Of a stretch of DNA of 64,000 nt, positions 1-8,436 are shown in pieces. The notes under the pieces are model-generated. The model ran no database searches. It was not told the origin of the DNA and worked only from the letters and a program-made list of their open reading frames with translations. Numbering within the stretch: position 1 is the first letter of the stretch; each line of letters opens with the position of its first letter. The position numbers and the translations under genes were made by a program. This DNA comes from Roseibium sp. MMSF_3412. Its GTDB lineage: Bacteria > Pseudomonadota > Alphaproteobacteria > Rhizobiales > Stappiaceae. The DNA is taken from NCBI RefSeq assembly GCF_030733265.1, contig NZ_JASHJI010000003.1, positions 248,001 through 312,000 on the forward strand, read 5' to 3'.

Positions 1-767
1 CCGGGCGCGATCGAGGGGCAGAACGCGTCAATGTCGATGGTGACGTAGTAGCGGACACCGGCGGGAATGCGTTCCAGAACGGCATCGGTTCCAAGCTTGC
101 GCACCTGGCGGACGGACAGAATATCCGAACCCCGCCCCCGTGCATCCTCATACCCTTCCTTCGCGGTCGAGGACACGTTCCGGATGCCAAGCTGGGTCAT
201 GCCGGAAACGTAGTCCTTTTCAATCGCCCGGCGCATCGGGTTGCCGTGGCCTGCCGTGACCCCGTGGCGCTCGTCGACGAAATCAAGATGCGCATCGATC
301 TGAACCACGTGGATCGGCCCGTTGGCGGCACAGTCATCCTTGAAGGCGTTGATGCATGGAATGTTCACCGAGTGGTCACCACCGATCACCACCGGCAGCG
401 CTCCCGCCGTCAGGATCTTCTTCACCCCGTACTCAATATTGGCGTGGCTTTCCTCGGTCTTGGTGTGAATGATGTCGGCATCGCCTATATCGACGATCCT
501 GACATCCGCACCGAGATAGGTCGCGTCATCCTCGTGGTCATAGGCACCCGCGTGGCCGAAACTGAACAGCGTCGACGCCTCGCGCACGGAGCGCGGTCCG
601 AAACGCGCGCCGGAGCGGAACTGGCAGCCGAAATCGAACGGGGCGCCAAGCACGGCAACATCGGCATCGATCGCGTCCCAGTCGGCAACATATTCCTTCT
701 TGCCGAAGGTTGAGATCCCGACAAAGGGCAGGTTCAGGCGGCCGGATTCATAACCGTGTCCCGACAT
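1..767 (-). CDS. agmatinase/ureohydrolase family protein (3' part cut off by window edge)
   Basis: Reading leftward from an ATG at 765-767 gives an open frame that runs off the window, so the C-terminus is missing. The translation carries the ureohydrolase metal-binding motifs: GGDHS, IDAHLDF, and TIDIDAFCPSIAPG at the window edge. Enzymes of this family hydrolyse agmatine, arginine or other guanidino compounds to urea and an amine at a binuclear manganese centre in the cytosol. The substrate cannot be fixed from this part; agmatine or guanidinobutyrate are both possible. It is divergent from the sensor gene at 1186. The family call is secure; the precise substrate is inferred. Confidence 0.88.
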   Translation of the reverse strand, partial: MSGHGYESGRLNLPFVGISTFGKKEYVADWDAIDADVAVLGAPFDFGCQFRSGARFGPRSVREASTLFSFGHAGAYDHEDDATYLGADVRIVDIGDADIIHTKTEESHANIEYGVKKILTAGALPVVIGGDHSVNIPCINAFKDDCAANGPIHVVQIDAHLDFVDERHGVTAGHGNPMRRAIEKDYVSGMTQLGIRNVSSTAKEGYEDARGRGSDILSVRQVRKLGTDAVLERIPAGVRYYVTIDIDAFCPSIAP

Positions 768-1185
768 GAGGCTCTCCGTTGTGCATGTTGTTTTGATCGC
801 CAGAGCGGCATCCTACATTGCTGGAATAAGTGCCGTTTGCAAGCAGAAGGCATAGCTGCAGCGGCCTGAAGCGACCGCGACCACGGACGCTCCGTCTTAG
901 CAGTTGCGTTGACCACCCACCATGGCGCGTAGACCGCCACTCGCAGCGTCTACGAGCCAACTCACAATGCACCATGACAATAATTGCAATGACAAAATCG
1001 CTATTCAGGATTGAATAGTGGATATTACGTATAAGACAAACGCACGTAAACTTGAACATTATTTAATAGGTACTTCAAAATTAGCTTTTACCGCAAGGTG
1101 AGAAAGCGATCATTAACCAACTTGCTTGTTTCTAATTTAAGATTTTTCTCAGACTGTGGTTGGGCATATGTGCGGGAGTGTCCAG
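768..1185. other. AT-rich divergent intergenic region
   Basis: About 420 bases separate the agmatinase-family start from the divergent sensor gene. The right half (about 990-1150) is clearly richer in A and T than the coding DNA around it, as expected for promoters of both genes. No convincing RNA gene, repeat or unique operator was recognised. Confidence 0.5.
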
Positions 1186-3459
1186 ATGAAATCTTTCATG
1201 GCCAATCGGTCTCTGTCGTTCAAGCTGGCGCTTGTCTGCTGGATGCCCGTCATTGCACTGATCGGCATCAGCGCACACGACATTCTCTCCGAGTATGACT
1301 CCTGGCGGAACGCCCGGACTGTGCAACAGGTCCTGGAAGTCGCGCCCTCCCTGTCCAATCTGGTGCACCAGTTACAAAAAGAGCGTGGACATTCCGCTGG
1401 CTTCGTAGGATCCAGGGGGGCTGCTTTCGGTGAGAACCTGGCTGAGCTTCGCGCGTCGACGGACAACCAGATTGAACGTCTGCTCACCTCCGGCGTCGTG
1501 CCCATGGGTGAACTGCACACCACGAATTTCGAAGCTCCATTCAACCGTGCTCTTTCGGACCTTGAGAAACTTGATGAAGTGCGCGGCAGGACAGATGACC
1601 TGACAATCAGCGTCCCGGCGCTCGCGGACTATTACTCGGCGGTGATCGCGGAACTCCTGGATGCGATTGAAAACATGAAGCTGGCCGTCGACAGCACGAC
1701 CGGTCTCAGGCCCATTACGGCCTACATCGCCCTGATGCATGCCAAGGAACAGGCCGGTCTTGAACGCGCCATGGGCGCCGTCGGATTCGGCTCCGGCCGC
1801 TTCATGCTGAACACCTACGAACGCATTTTGAGCTTGATTGCCAAACAGGACCATCTCCTGGCGCAGTTCTCGAACCATGCGCCGCCGGAAACCCTGATCC
1901 TTCTGAACAAGCTGCAGAACAGCAAGACCGCCCAGAGGGTGCGCGGCTATCGCGATATTGCCAAGGCAGCACCATTTGGAAGCTCTGTTTCCGGCGTATC
2001 CGGGTCCGATTGGTGGGCAGCCACCACAGACCGGATCGATGCGCTGAAGGAAGTCGAAGAGCGTCTGACGGAAACACTGCATGCGCAGGCAACAGCAGAG
2101 ACACGAGACGCGTTCCATTCCCTTTTGGTCCTGACGCTCTTTCTCTCCTCGCTCGCGTTTGGCGCCTTCATGATTTCCATATTGGTCTATCGCGAGATTC
2201 AGCCGCCAATCGCCCGCATTATCACCTCCATGCGCGCGTGGACCCAGGAGGGAAAAGCGCCGGATCTCGCCGAAGCGGATCGGCAGGACGGTATCGGCGA
2301 ACTCGCGCGCACCTTCAATGACCTGCGTCATCGGCTCGAAGAAACGCGCGCACTGGACGAAGAGCGCACGGCCCGCGAGCGCGCGCAAACGGCAGAAGTG
2401 AAACTGCTCTCCGATCTGAATGAATGGTTGCAATCAAGCACGTCCACGGACGAACTCTATGACATGATAGGCACGTTCATGACGAAACTGCTCCCGGAAT
2501 GCAGCGGCAGCTTGTATGTCTTCTCCAATTCCCGGGACGTTCTCGACGGCACCTGCGCCTGGAACGGTGGCGCTCTGCACCAGCACATTCAGCCGGGCGA
2601 TTGCTGGTCCTTGCGGCGCGGACGCGGTTATTCATATCGCAGCAACGAGATCAAGTTTGCATGCGAGCACACCAAGCCACATGACGGCGGCCCTTATTCC
2701 TGCCTGCCGATCCTGGCCCATGGTGAAACGGTTGGCATGATGCATCTCACACCGCTTGGCGATATTTCCGAAGAAGCTTTCTTCGAAAACTACACGCTCG
2801 CGCAGCAGGCCGCTGAACAGATCAGTCTCGCCATTGCGAACAGCAAGATGCGCGATCAGCTGCACCAGCAGTCGATCCGCGATCCGCTGACCGGGCTTTA
2901 CAACCGCCGGCATTTCATAGAATCCCTGCGGCGCTGTCTTGAAAGCTCAAAACGGGCGCAGTCGCCTTTTGTCCTGGCCTCGATCGATGTGGATCACTTC
3001 AAGCGTTTCAACGACAACCATGGGCACGACGCGGGGGACATGGTGCTGCGATCGGTCGGCTCCACTCTTGAACAGGAATGTGACGGCGACGAACTGGCCT
3101 GCCGGATCGGCGGCGAGGAATTCATGCTTCTCCTTCCCGGTGCCGACCTGGCAAGGGGCAAGTGGCTGACCGAACGGCTGCGTCAGGCGATCGAAAAGAT
3201 CTCCGTTCGCTACGGCGAGAAGACACTGCCGAAGATTACGATATCGATCGGCCTGTCGCTTTACCCGGATCACGGCGTCATCCCCCAGGACCTGATGAAG
3301 ATGGCCGACGATGCGCTCTATAAATCCAAGGCAAACGGGCGCAATCAGATCACCGTCGCATCATTCGATGACGCGGTCGAAGAACCGCAAACCGTTGACT
3401 TCGACAAGGTCAAGCAGGAACTCGGTGAGCACCCGGGTCAAAAAACCGCAAACAAGTAA
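1186..3459 (+). CDS. membrane NIT-HAMP-GAF-GGDEF diguanylate cyclase
   Basis: The 757-residue product begins with a membrane segment (residues about 10-30), then a periplasmic nitrate/nitrite-sensing (NIT-like) domain with a KERGHSAGF motif near residue 66. A second membrane segment lies around 308-335 and is followed by a HAMP region, a GAF-like region and a C-terminal GGDEF domain whose signature is GGEEF at 642-646. It should make cyclic-di-GMP in response to an external ligand, perhaps nitrate or nitrite. The inhibitory RxxD site expected before GGEEF reads DGDE, so product inhibition looks lost. The ATG at 1186 was chosen because GGGAG lies 7 bases upstream; an in-frame GTG exists at 1156. 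Confidence 0.87.
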   Translation: MKSFMANRSLSFKLALVCWMPVIALIGISAHDILSEYDSWRNARTVQQVLEVAPSLSNLVHQLQKERGHSAGFVGSRGAAFGENLAELRASTDNQIERLLTSGVVPMGELHTTNFEAPFNRALSDLEKLDEVRGRTDDLTISVPALADYYSAVIAELLDAIENMKLAVDSTTGLRPITAYIALMHAKEQAGLERAMGAVGFGSGRFMLNTYERILSLIAKQDHLLAQFSNHAPPETLILLNKLQNSKTAQRVRGYRDIAKAAPFGSSVSGVSGSDWWAATTDRIDALKEVEERLTETLHAQATAETRDAFHSLLVLTLFLSSLAFGAFMISILVYREIQPPIARIITSMRAWTQEGKAPDLAEADRQDGIGELARTFNDLRHRLEETRALDEERTARERAQTAEVKLLSDLNEWLQSSTSTDELYDMIGTFMTKLLPECSGSLYVFSNSRDVLDGTCAWNGGALHQHIQPGDCWSLRRGRGYSYRSNEIKFACEHTKPHDGGPYSCLPILAHGETVGMMHLTPLGDISEEAFFENYTLAQQAAEQISLAIANSKMRDQLHQQSIRDPLTGLYNRRHFIESLRRCLESSKRAQSPFVLASIDVDHFKRFNDNHGHDAGDMVLRSVGSTLEQECDGDELACRIGGEEFMLLLPGADLARGKWLTERLRQAIEKISVRYGEKTLPKITISIGLSLYPDHGVIPQDLMKMADDALYKSKANGRNQITVASFDDAVEEPQTVDFDKVKQELGEHPGQKTANK

Positions 3460-3511
3460 ACCCGGCTTCGCGCACGTGGCTTCGTTCACGTTACGAAATC
3501 CTGCGTCGGCG

Positions 3512-5791
3512 TTACTGTCCCGGTGCCGGCTGGACGTTCTGCTCGATCGCGTCCATGGCCGCGGCGGTGGCCTTTTCCTTGGTTTCCTCGTCAAGCTCGT
3601 CCGCGCCGATGACCTCCACCTTGACGTTCCGCTGTGCGAAGTTGATGCCGGCCTTTTCGAATTCGTCTCGGATGCGCTGGTAGGCATCGCGCCGGATCGT
3701 CCACTGGCCGCCGGGCTTGGTCATGAACTTGACGCCGACAACCATGTTGAATTCTTCCATGCGCCGGACGCCCTGAAATTTCAGCGGCTGGAGGAAATTG
3801 CCGCCATAATCCGGGTTCTCCTGCAGTTCCGCGTCGATGTTCTTGACGATTTTCTTGGCAAGTTTCAGATCGGTGTCGAATGGAACCCGGAACTCGAGCT
3901 TCATCATCACCCAGTCACGGCTGTAATTGGTCAGCGATTTCAGTTCGCCGAAGGGAATCGTGTGCACCGCGCCCCGGTGATGGCGCAGTTGCAGGGACCG
4001 GATCGACATCGATTCCACGGTGCCGCGAATATCGCCCATCTCGATGTATTCCCCGACGCGGAACGCGTCGTCGATCAGGAAAAAGACGCCGGAGACGATA
4101 TCGCGCACCAGCGCCTGCGCTCCGAAGCCGACGGCAAGACCGACCACCCCGGCACCTGCCAGGAGCGGCGTGATGTTGATGCCCATGGACGACAGGCCGA
4201 TCAGCGCGACCATCACCAGGATCGTTACAAGCACAACCTTCTTGATCAGGGGCAGCAGGGTCGCCATGCGCGCTTCCGGCCCGGGTGCCATACCGGGCAC
4301 CAGTTTCGGCATGCTCGCCATGCGCCTGTCGATCGCGGTCTTGGTCGCCGTCCAGACAAGGTCGCCGATCAGGAAGGCCACCATGACATCGATCAGGACC
4401 CGCACGATCTGTGCCGGTCCCGAATTGGCCGCTGACATGTTCCAGGGCTGAACACCCCAGAACAGTCCGATGCAGACAACCGCGGACACGACGACGACAA
4501 AGCGGCCAAGCCGCACGGCCACCGGCAGGTAGACGCCATGCATCGCCTCGGCATTCGCAATCGCCTCCTGCTCCACCTCGCCGGGCGGGTCCGCCTCTGG
4601 ACCGGCCTCCTGCTCGACAGCGGTTTCCGTCACGGTTTCGGTTTCCGCTTCCGGTGCTTCGTGGCCGGCGGTGTTCTCATCCGGCTTTGTTTCCGCCCGG
4701 CTTTCGTCGAAAGCCTGTTCGATGGTCTTGCGCACCAGGCGCTCTGTCGGGATCAGGAGAGCAACAACGGCGAGCGTTCCAGCCGCGCTATAGGCCCCGA
4801 TCAGCCAGAGAATGAACAGCATGAACAGAACCAGCGAGCCGATCACCGGCATCACGATGGACTGGCGCTTCGGTTCGCTGCGCGTGTGCATCAGCCAGAG
4901 CAGCAGGATCGCCAGAAGCGTCGTGATGGCGGCGGCGATGATGTCGATCGTGAGGCCGACCGCTTCTTCGGCACCCAGAACCACGATGGTTTCTGCCAGG
5001 CCGTGCCCGAACAGCATCACCGCGGAGGCCAGCATGACGCCCAGGTAAAGGCCTCTTGCGTCCTGCCTGGAGAGCGGAACCAGCCGCAGCGCTTCGATGC
5101 GGGGCGCCAGCGCGAACAGCGCCAGGGCGGACACCACCCGCAGCATGACAAGCGCGAACAGCAGTTCCAGAACGAACTCCTCGGCATTGGGCGGCCAGTC
5201 GAAAATCACGAAGGTGCCGATTGTGCCGAGCGAGAAGAAGACGGCGCCGCCCGCAACAAGCGCAAGACGCGTGAGCGCCGAGCGCACCTTGTCGATGTAA
5301 CGGTTCGAGCGGGTCAGTTCGATGCGTCTTCGAAAGTATCCGGCATAGCGCCAGTAGAGCCATTCAAGCCCGACACCGACGAAAACGAAGATGATCAGAA
5401 GGACGACAAAATTCAGCTGCTCCCTCGGCGTAAGTCCCTGCTGCCAGGTACTGGAAACAATGGCAGGCAGGCTCGGAACAAGAGCGAGCGCCGCGCCGAC
5501 TTCCTGCACGCGCACCTGGATCTGAACCAGCCCGAGTTCAACACTTTCCCGGAATGTCAGGTTGGCGGGGGCGCCGTCCTCTCCAAGTCCGGCAGCCCGT
5601 TGCTGCAGCCAGTTGACCACTGTCGGATCGGCTAGCAGCCTCGCCAGTTCCTTGATGTCGTTTGGTGAGGGTTCCGCAGGTGCTTCCACTGTCTCGGCGG
5701 ACCCGGCTCCCGGAAGCATCATCTGGGCGGAAAGAGGTGTTGCGGCCTGCAGAAGGACCAGAAAAACAAACGTTGCAAGCAGCCTGATCAT
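3512..5791 (-). CDS. MscS-family mechanosensitive channel, long form
   Basis: A 759-residue inner-membrane protein with a signal peptide (MIRLLATFVFLVLLQ), a periplasmic segment, many membrane helices and an MscS core near residues 540-720. The pore-helix region is rich in Gly and Ala (LLAGAGVVGLAVGFGAQALV), as in MscS TM3, and is followed by the beta domain. An acidic insert (Glu/Ala/Pro-rich, about residues 365-410) lies between membrane segments. Its role should be tension-gated release of solutes on osmotic downshock. The start overlaps the stop of the upstream cytochrome/ferredoxin fusion gene as ATGA (5788-5791), so the two are co-translated. Confidence 0.92.
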   Translation of the reverse strand: MIRLLATFVFLVLLQAATPLSAQMMLPGAGSAETVEAPAEPSPNDIKELARLLADPTVVNWLQQRAAGLGEDGAPANLTFRESVELGLVQIQVRVQEVGAALALVPSLPAIVSSTWQQGLTPREQLNFVVLLIIFVFVGVGLEWLYWRYAGYFRRRIELTRSNRYIDKVRSALTRLALVAGGAVFFSLGTIGTFVIFDWPPNAEEFVLELLFALVMLRVVSALALFALAPRIEALRLVPLSRQDARGLYLGVMLASAVMLFGHGLAETIVVLGAEEAVGLTIDIIAAAITTLLAILLLWLMHTRSEPKRQSIVMPVIGSLVLFMLFILWLIGAYSAAGTLAVVALLIPTERLVRKTIEQAFDESRAETKPDENTAGHEAPEAETETVTETAVEQEAGPEADPPGEVEQEAIANAEAMHGVYLPVAVRLGRFVVVVSAVVCIGLFWGVQPWNMSAANSGPAQIVRVLIDVMVAFLIGDLVWTATKTAIDRRMASMPKLVPGMAPGPEARMATLLPLIKKVVLVTILVMVALIGLSSMGINITPLLAGAGVVGLAVGFGAQALVRDIVSGVFFLIDDAFRVGEYIEMGDIRGTVESMSIRSLQLRHHRGAVHTIPFGELKSLTNYSRDWVMMKLEFRVPFDTDLKLAKKIVKNIDAELQENPDYGGNFLQPLKFQGVRRMEEFNMVVGVKFMTKPGGQWTIRRDAYQRIRDEFEKAGINFAQRNVKVEVIGADELDEETKEKATAAAMDAIEQNVQPAPGQ

Positions 5792-6906
5792 GCGACGCCC
5801 TCGCTCTCGGACACCGGCGCGGCATCGCGGGTCGACAGGTCGTCCTGCCGGAGCCGTTCCTGGTATTCGACGGGTGAAATCGTCGGATCGAACACCCGCT
5901 CGACCGTAACGGGGCCTCCGGTCGGCATGGCCTGACAGGCCAGACGCACACCGTCGGGAAGAGACCGCCGCACGATCGTCTCGGCTTCGGTCCTGCCGGG
6001 AGGTGCGAGATTGTCATGCCCCTCCAGAACGCGAACGGCACACGAACCGCAGCGCCCTCTCGCCCCGCAAAGCGCAGCATGGGCGGTGTCCATTGATTGC
6101 GCGGTTTCGAGCAGGCTCACTCCGGCGGCCCGTTCGATCGTCGGGCCGTCCTGGTAGGTGATCGATATCCTCGGCTGCTTGCCCCACAGACGGATTGCCC
6201 GGGCGACGAGGATCACCGCGACGAGGGCCGCGTACCACCACAGGACCTGGCTTTGAATCTCGTTCAGCGTTTCACCGACGGAACCGTAGGCAGCAGCCGC
6301 CTCCCGCACCGGGGCCATGAAGTCCGGATCGCCGCTGTTGGCAATCAGGATCTTGCCGGACTCGACAAAACCGAGCAGCGCGGCAACCGGCACGATGACG
6401 GCGAACGGATAGGAAAAGGTGGCATAACGGCCCCACCATTTCTGGACCTGCATCCAAAGAAACAGACCGTAACAGGCATGCACCCAGATCACGATCAGGG
6501 CAATGACCTGCTGAATGCCCAGGTGCGGAACAAACATCCAGTAGACTGCGAGCACCCATTTGAAATCCGGATGGGCTCCGGTCATCGCGGGCCCGACAAC
6601 GGTGCCCATGATATGCGGCAGCAGCAGTGGCACGATCGCAAGGCCCAGGGCGGCCTGGGCCGTATCCGCCCAGTTGGAAAAGAGACTGTTGCGCCAATAG
6701 ACCGTCCACAGGCCCAGCGCGGCATGCACGAAGAAACTCAGGATCAGGATCGGGCCGCCGACGGGATTGCCGAAAGGCCCCATCAGAAACCGCCCGGCGG
6801 TCTCCATGGCGGCGATCGAGTAAAGCCCGAAGGCGAGTGTCAGCAAATGCCCTGTTACGAACACGAACAAAACCAGGCCGCTCGCGATTCGTAGTCTGCT
6901 GATCAT
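5788..6906 (-). CDS. membrane cytochrome b-like protein fused to a 2Fe-2S ferredoxin domain
   Basis: The 372-residue product has about six membrane helices in the N-terminal 250 residues with several intramembrane His (GHLLT, VHAALG, LPHIMG, VHACYG), resembling the SdhC/FrdC di-haem fold. This is followed by a plant-type 2Fe-2S domain: CGARGRCGSC plus a later LACQ cysteine. The combination implies electron transfer between a soluble partner and the membrane. Similar modules occur at the N-terminus of some alphaproteobacterial adenylate cyclases, but no cyclase domain follows here. The ATG at 6906 has GGAAG just upstream; a start at 6981 would add 25 unsupported residues. It is co-translated with the mscS gene. 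Confidence 0.8.
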   Translation of the reverse strand: MISRLRIASGLVLFVFVTGHLLTLAFGLYSIAAMETAGRFLMGPFGNPVGGPILILSFFVHAALGLWTVYWRNSLFSNWADTAQAALGLAIVPLLLPHIMGTVVGPAMTGAHPDFKWVLAVYWMFVPHLGIQQVIALIVIWVHACYGLFLWMQVQKWWGRYATFSYPFAVIVPVAALLGFVESGKILIANSGDPDFMAPVREAAAAYGSVGETLNEIQSQVLWWYAALVAVILVARAIRLWGKQPRISITYQDGPTIERAAGVSLLETAQSMDTAHAALCGARGRCGSCAVRVLEGHDNLAPPGRTEAETIVRRSLPDGVRLACQAMPTGGPVTVERVFDPTISPVEYQERLRQDDLSTRDAAPVSESEGVA

Positions 6907-7318
6907 GTTCTTCTTCCGCCCTGCCGTGTTTGCCCCTGATCCGTCCTGAGCTCGTGTTTCGCCGGATCGTGGCAATGACACCGCTGCAGGAAAGACCCTC
7001 CTCAGCTGCTATCGTTAACGTATTGCGGCTCCCGGCTCCAATAAATTGATTGCTTTTCTCACGGCGCAGACTTGAAGCTGCAGCAGCTGATCTTTGCACT
7101 TTTTTGGAATGATCTGCTCAAGGAGGCTGTTTGCTGACCGGAACACGTTGGCGGCTCGGGCGTTCGGCAAGATGCGCATCAATCGCGGCAATCTCTCAAT
7201 GACGTCACAAACGGCCACTTCGTGATGCCGGTCACTCACAGCGCACACAATCCTGAATACACTCTTGGAACGGGAGAAAACCATAACTGGCACCAATCCT
7301 ATCTTGAGGAATTTCACC
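6907..7318. other. intergenic region, divergent promoters
   Basis: About 410 bases lie between two divergent genes. No conserved gene, RNA or repeat was recognised in it. A short ORF-like stretch on the minus strand (7015-7320) has no recognisable motif and overlaps the downstream ribosome binding site, so it is not called. Confidence 0.4.
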
Positions 7319-8002
7319 ATGCTTCAGACCGTTCGAAATGGATCCCGCAATGTAGACGTCGCCTTGCTGCAGGCGCTTTTGAACAAGGCGCGCGCCACCC
7401 CGCAACTGACCGTCGACGGGATTTTCGGCAGCAACACAGAGACTGCCTTGCGTGACTACCAGACCAGCAACGCATCCCTGAATACCGACGGTGTGGCCGG
7501 GCCGCTCACATGGGGCACCTTCCCGAATATCCGGGAAATCCGTCACAACACCACCTTGCGGGCCCAGACGGGCACCATGGGGTGCTGGTCGGCCGCCGCC
7601 GGCATGGTCTCCAATGCCCAGATGTCCCACGGACCCGGCAATGCAGCAACCGGCGCGGGCGGCGGGTTGAACCCGAACCTCGGCAACGTCGAGACCTTCG
7701 CGGCAGGTCTGGGCTGGCGCATTCACAACAATCAGTCCGTGCCGCCGGTCACATCGATCGCCGATGCCATGGTGCGCAACCCGGTCTGGATCGGCCTGGA
7801 GAACCAGAGCTCCAAACATGCCGTGGTGTTTTCCAAGCTCCTGACCGACGGCACCAACGAAGGCACGGCCTTCGAGGTTCAGGACCCGTGGCCCGTCGGC
7901 CGCGGCACAACCTATTTCAGCGGCTATGCCAACGGTCTGCTCACGCTCAGATCGGTCGCACACCGGCCCCAGGTCATGATCGTCTACGTGGTCGGTCCGT
8001 AA
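7319..8002 (+). CDS. peptidoglycan-binding domain plus papain-like cysteine peptidase (C39/AvrRpt2-like)
   Basis: The 227-residue product has an N-terminal PG_binding_1-type domain (residues about 5-66; LTVDGIFGSNTETALRDYQ) and a C-terminal papain-like fold. The probable catalytic triad is Cys89 in MGCWSAAAGM, His167 in SSKHAVVF and Asp189 in VQDPWPVG. No signal peptide or membrane helix is visible, so it is cytosolic, released by lysis, or exported by a dedicated system such as type VI secretion. No immunity gene is obvious beside it. The ATG at 7319 is preceded by GAGG; the frame is open back to 7265. The domain call is good; the biological target is unknown. Confidence 0.75.
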   Translation: MLQTVRNGSRNVDVALLQALLNKARATPQLTVDGIFGSNTETALRDYQTSNASLNTDGVAGPLTWGTFPNIREIRHNTTLRAQTGTMGCWSAAAGMVSNAQMSHGPGNAATGAGGGLNPNLGNVETFAAGLGWRIHNNQSVPPVTSIADAMVRNPVWIGLENQSSKHAVVFSKLLTDGTNEGTAFEVQDPWPVGRGTTYFSGYANGLLTLRSVAHRPQVMIVYVVGP

Positions 8003-8138
8003 AAAGTCGGAGACCTGGCCTGAGCGGGGTCTCACTGTTCCATCAATCGGCCCAATGTAACGGAACACATTGCACATGGGCCGGACAATTTGTCCGGCTC
8101 GGCCGCTGCTGTGAGGGAAAATTCTGCGAAGAAACGAG

Positions 8139-8223
8139 TGGTGCCCCCCGCCGGAATCGAACCGGCACTCCCGAAGGAACGGGATTTTGAATCCCGCGCG
8201 TCTACCAGTTCCGCCAGAGGGGC
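8139..8223 (-). tRNA. tRNA-Leu (anticodon CAA)
   Basis: On the minus strand an 85-base class II tRNA with encoded 3' CCA is visible. The acceptor stem GCCCCTC pairs with GGGGGGC (one T-G wobble), the D-arm contains GGCGGAACTGGTAGACGC, and the anticodon loop TTCAAAA gives CAA. There is a long variable arm, and the T arm is GGTTCGATTCC. It decodes UUG. It stands alone between the peptidase gene and the CYTH-CHAD gene; the remaining 210 bases to 8436 hold nothing else recognisable. Confidence 0.97.
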
Positions 8224-8436
8224 AACTGACACCGGAGAGGGTGCCTATCATGGGCCAAGTGCCGATGCAAGCATCTGCTCGGCCTGCTGCACCGGAAATC
8301 GGTGATCCGCAACACCAACAAAGCTCATGGCAAACTGGTTGGTCGATGTGACCTCTCAGACTGTTAGCTTGCTAACAAAAGCGCAAATTGTGCGCTTTTT
8401 CTGGACAAGCGTTTTGGCCTTGGCTAGAACATTCGC

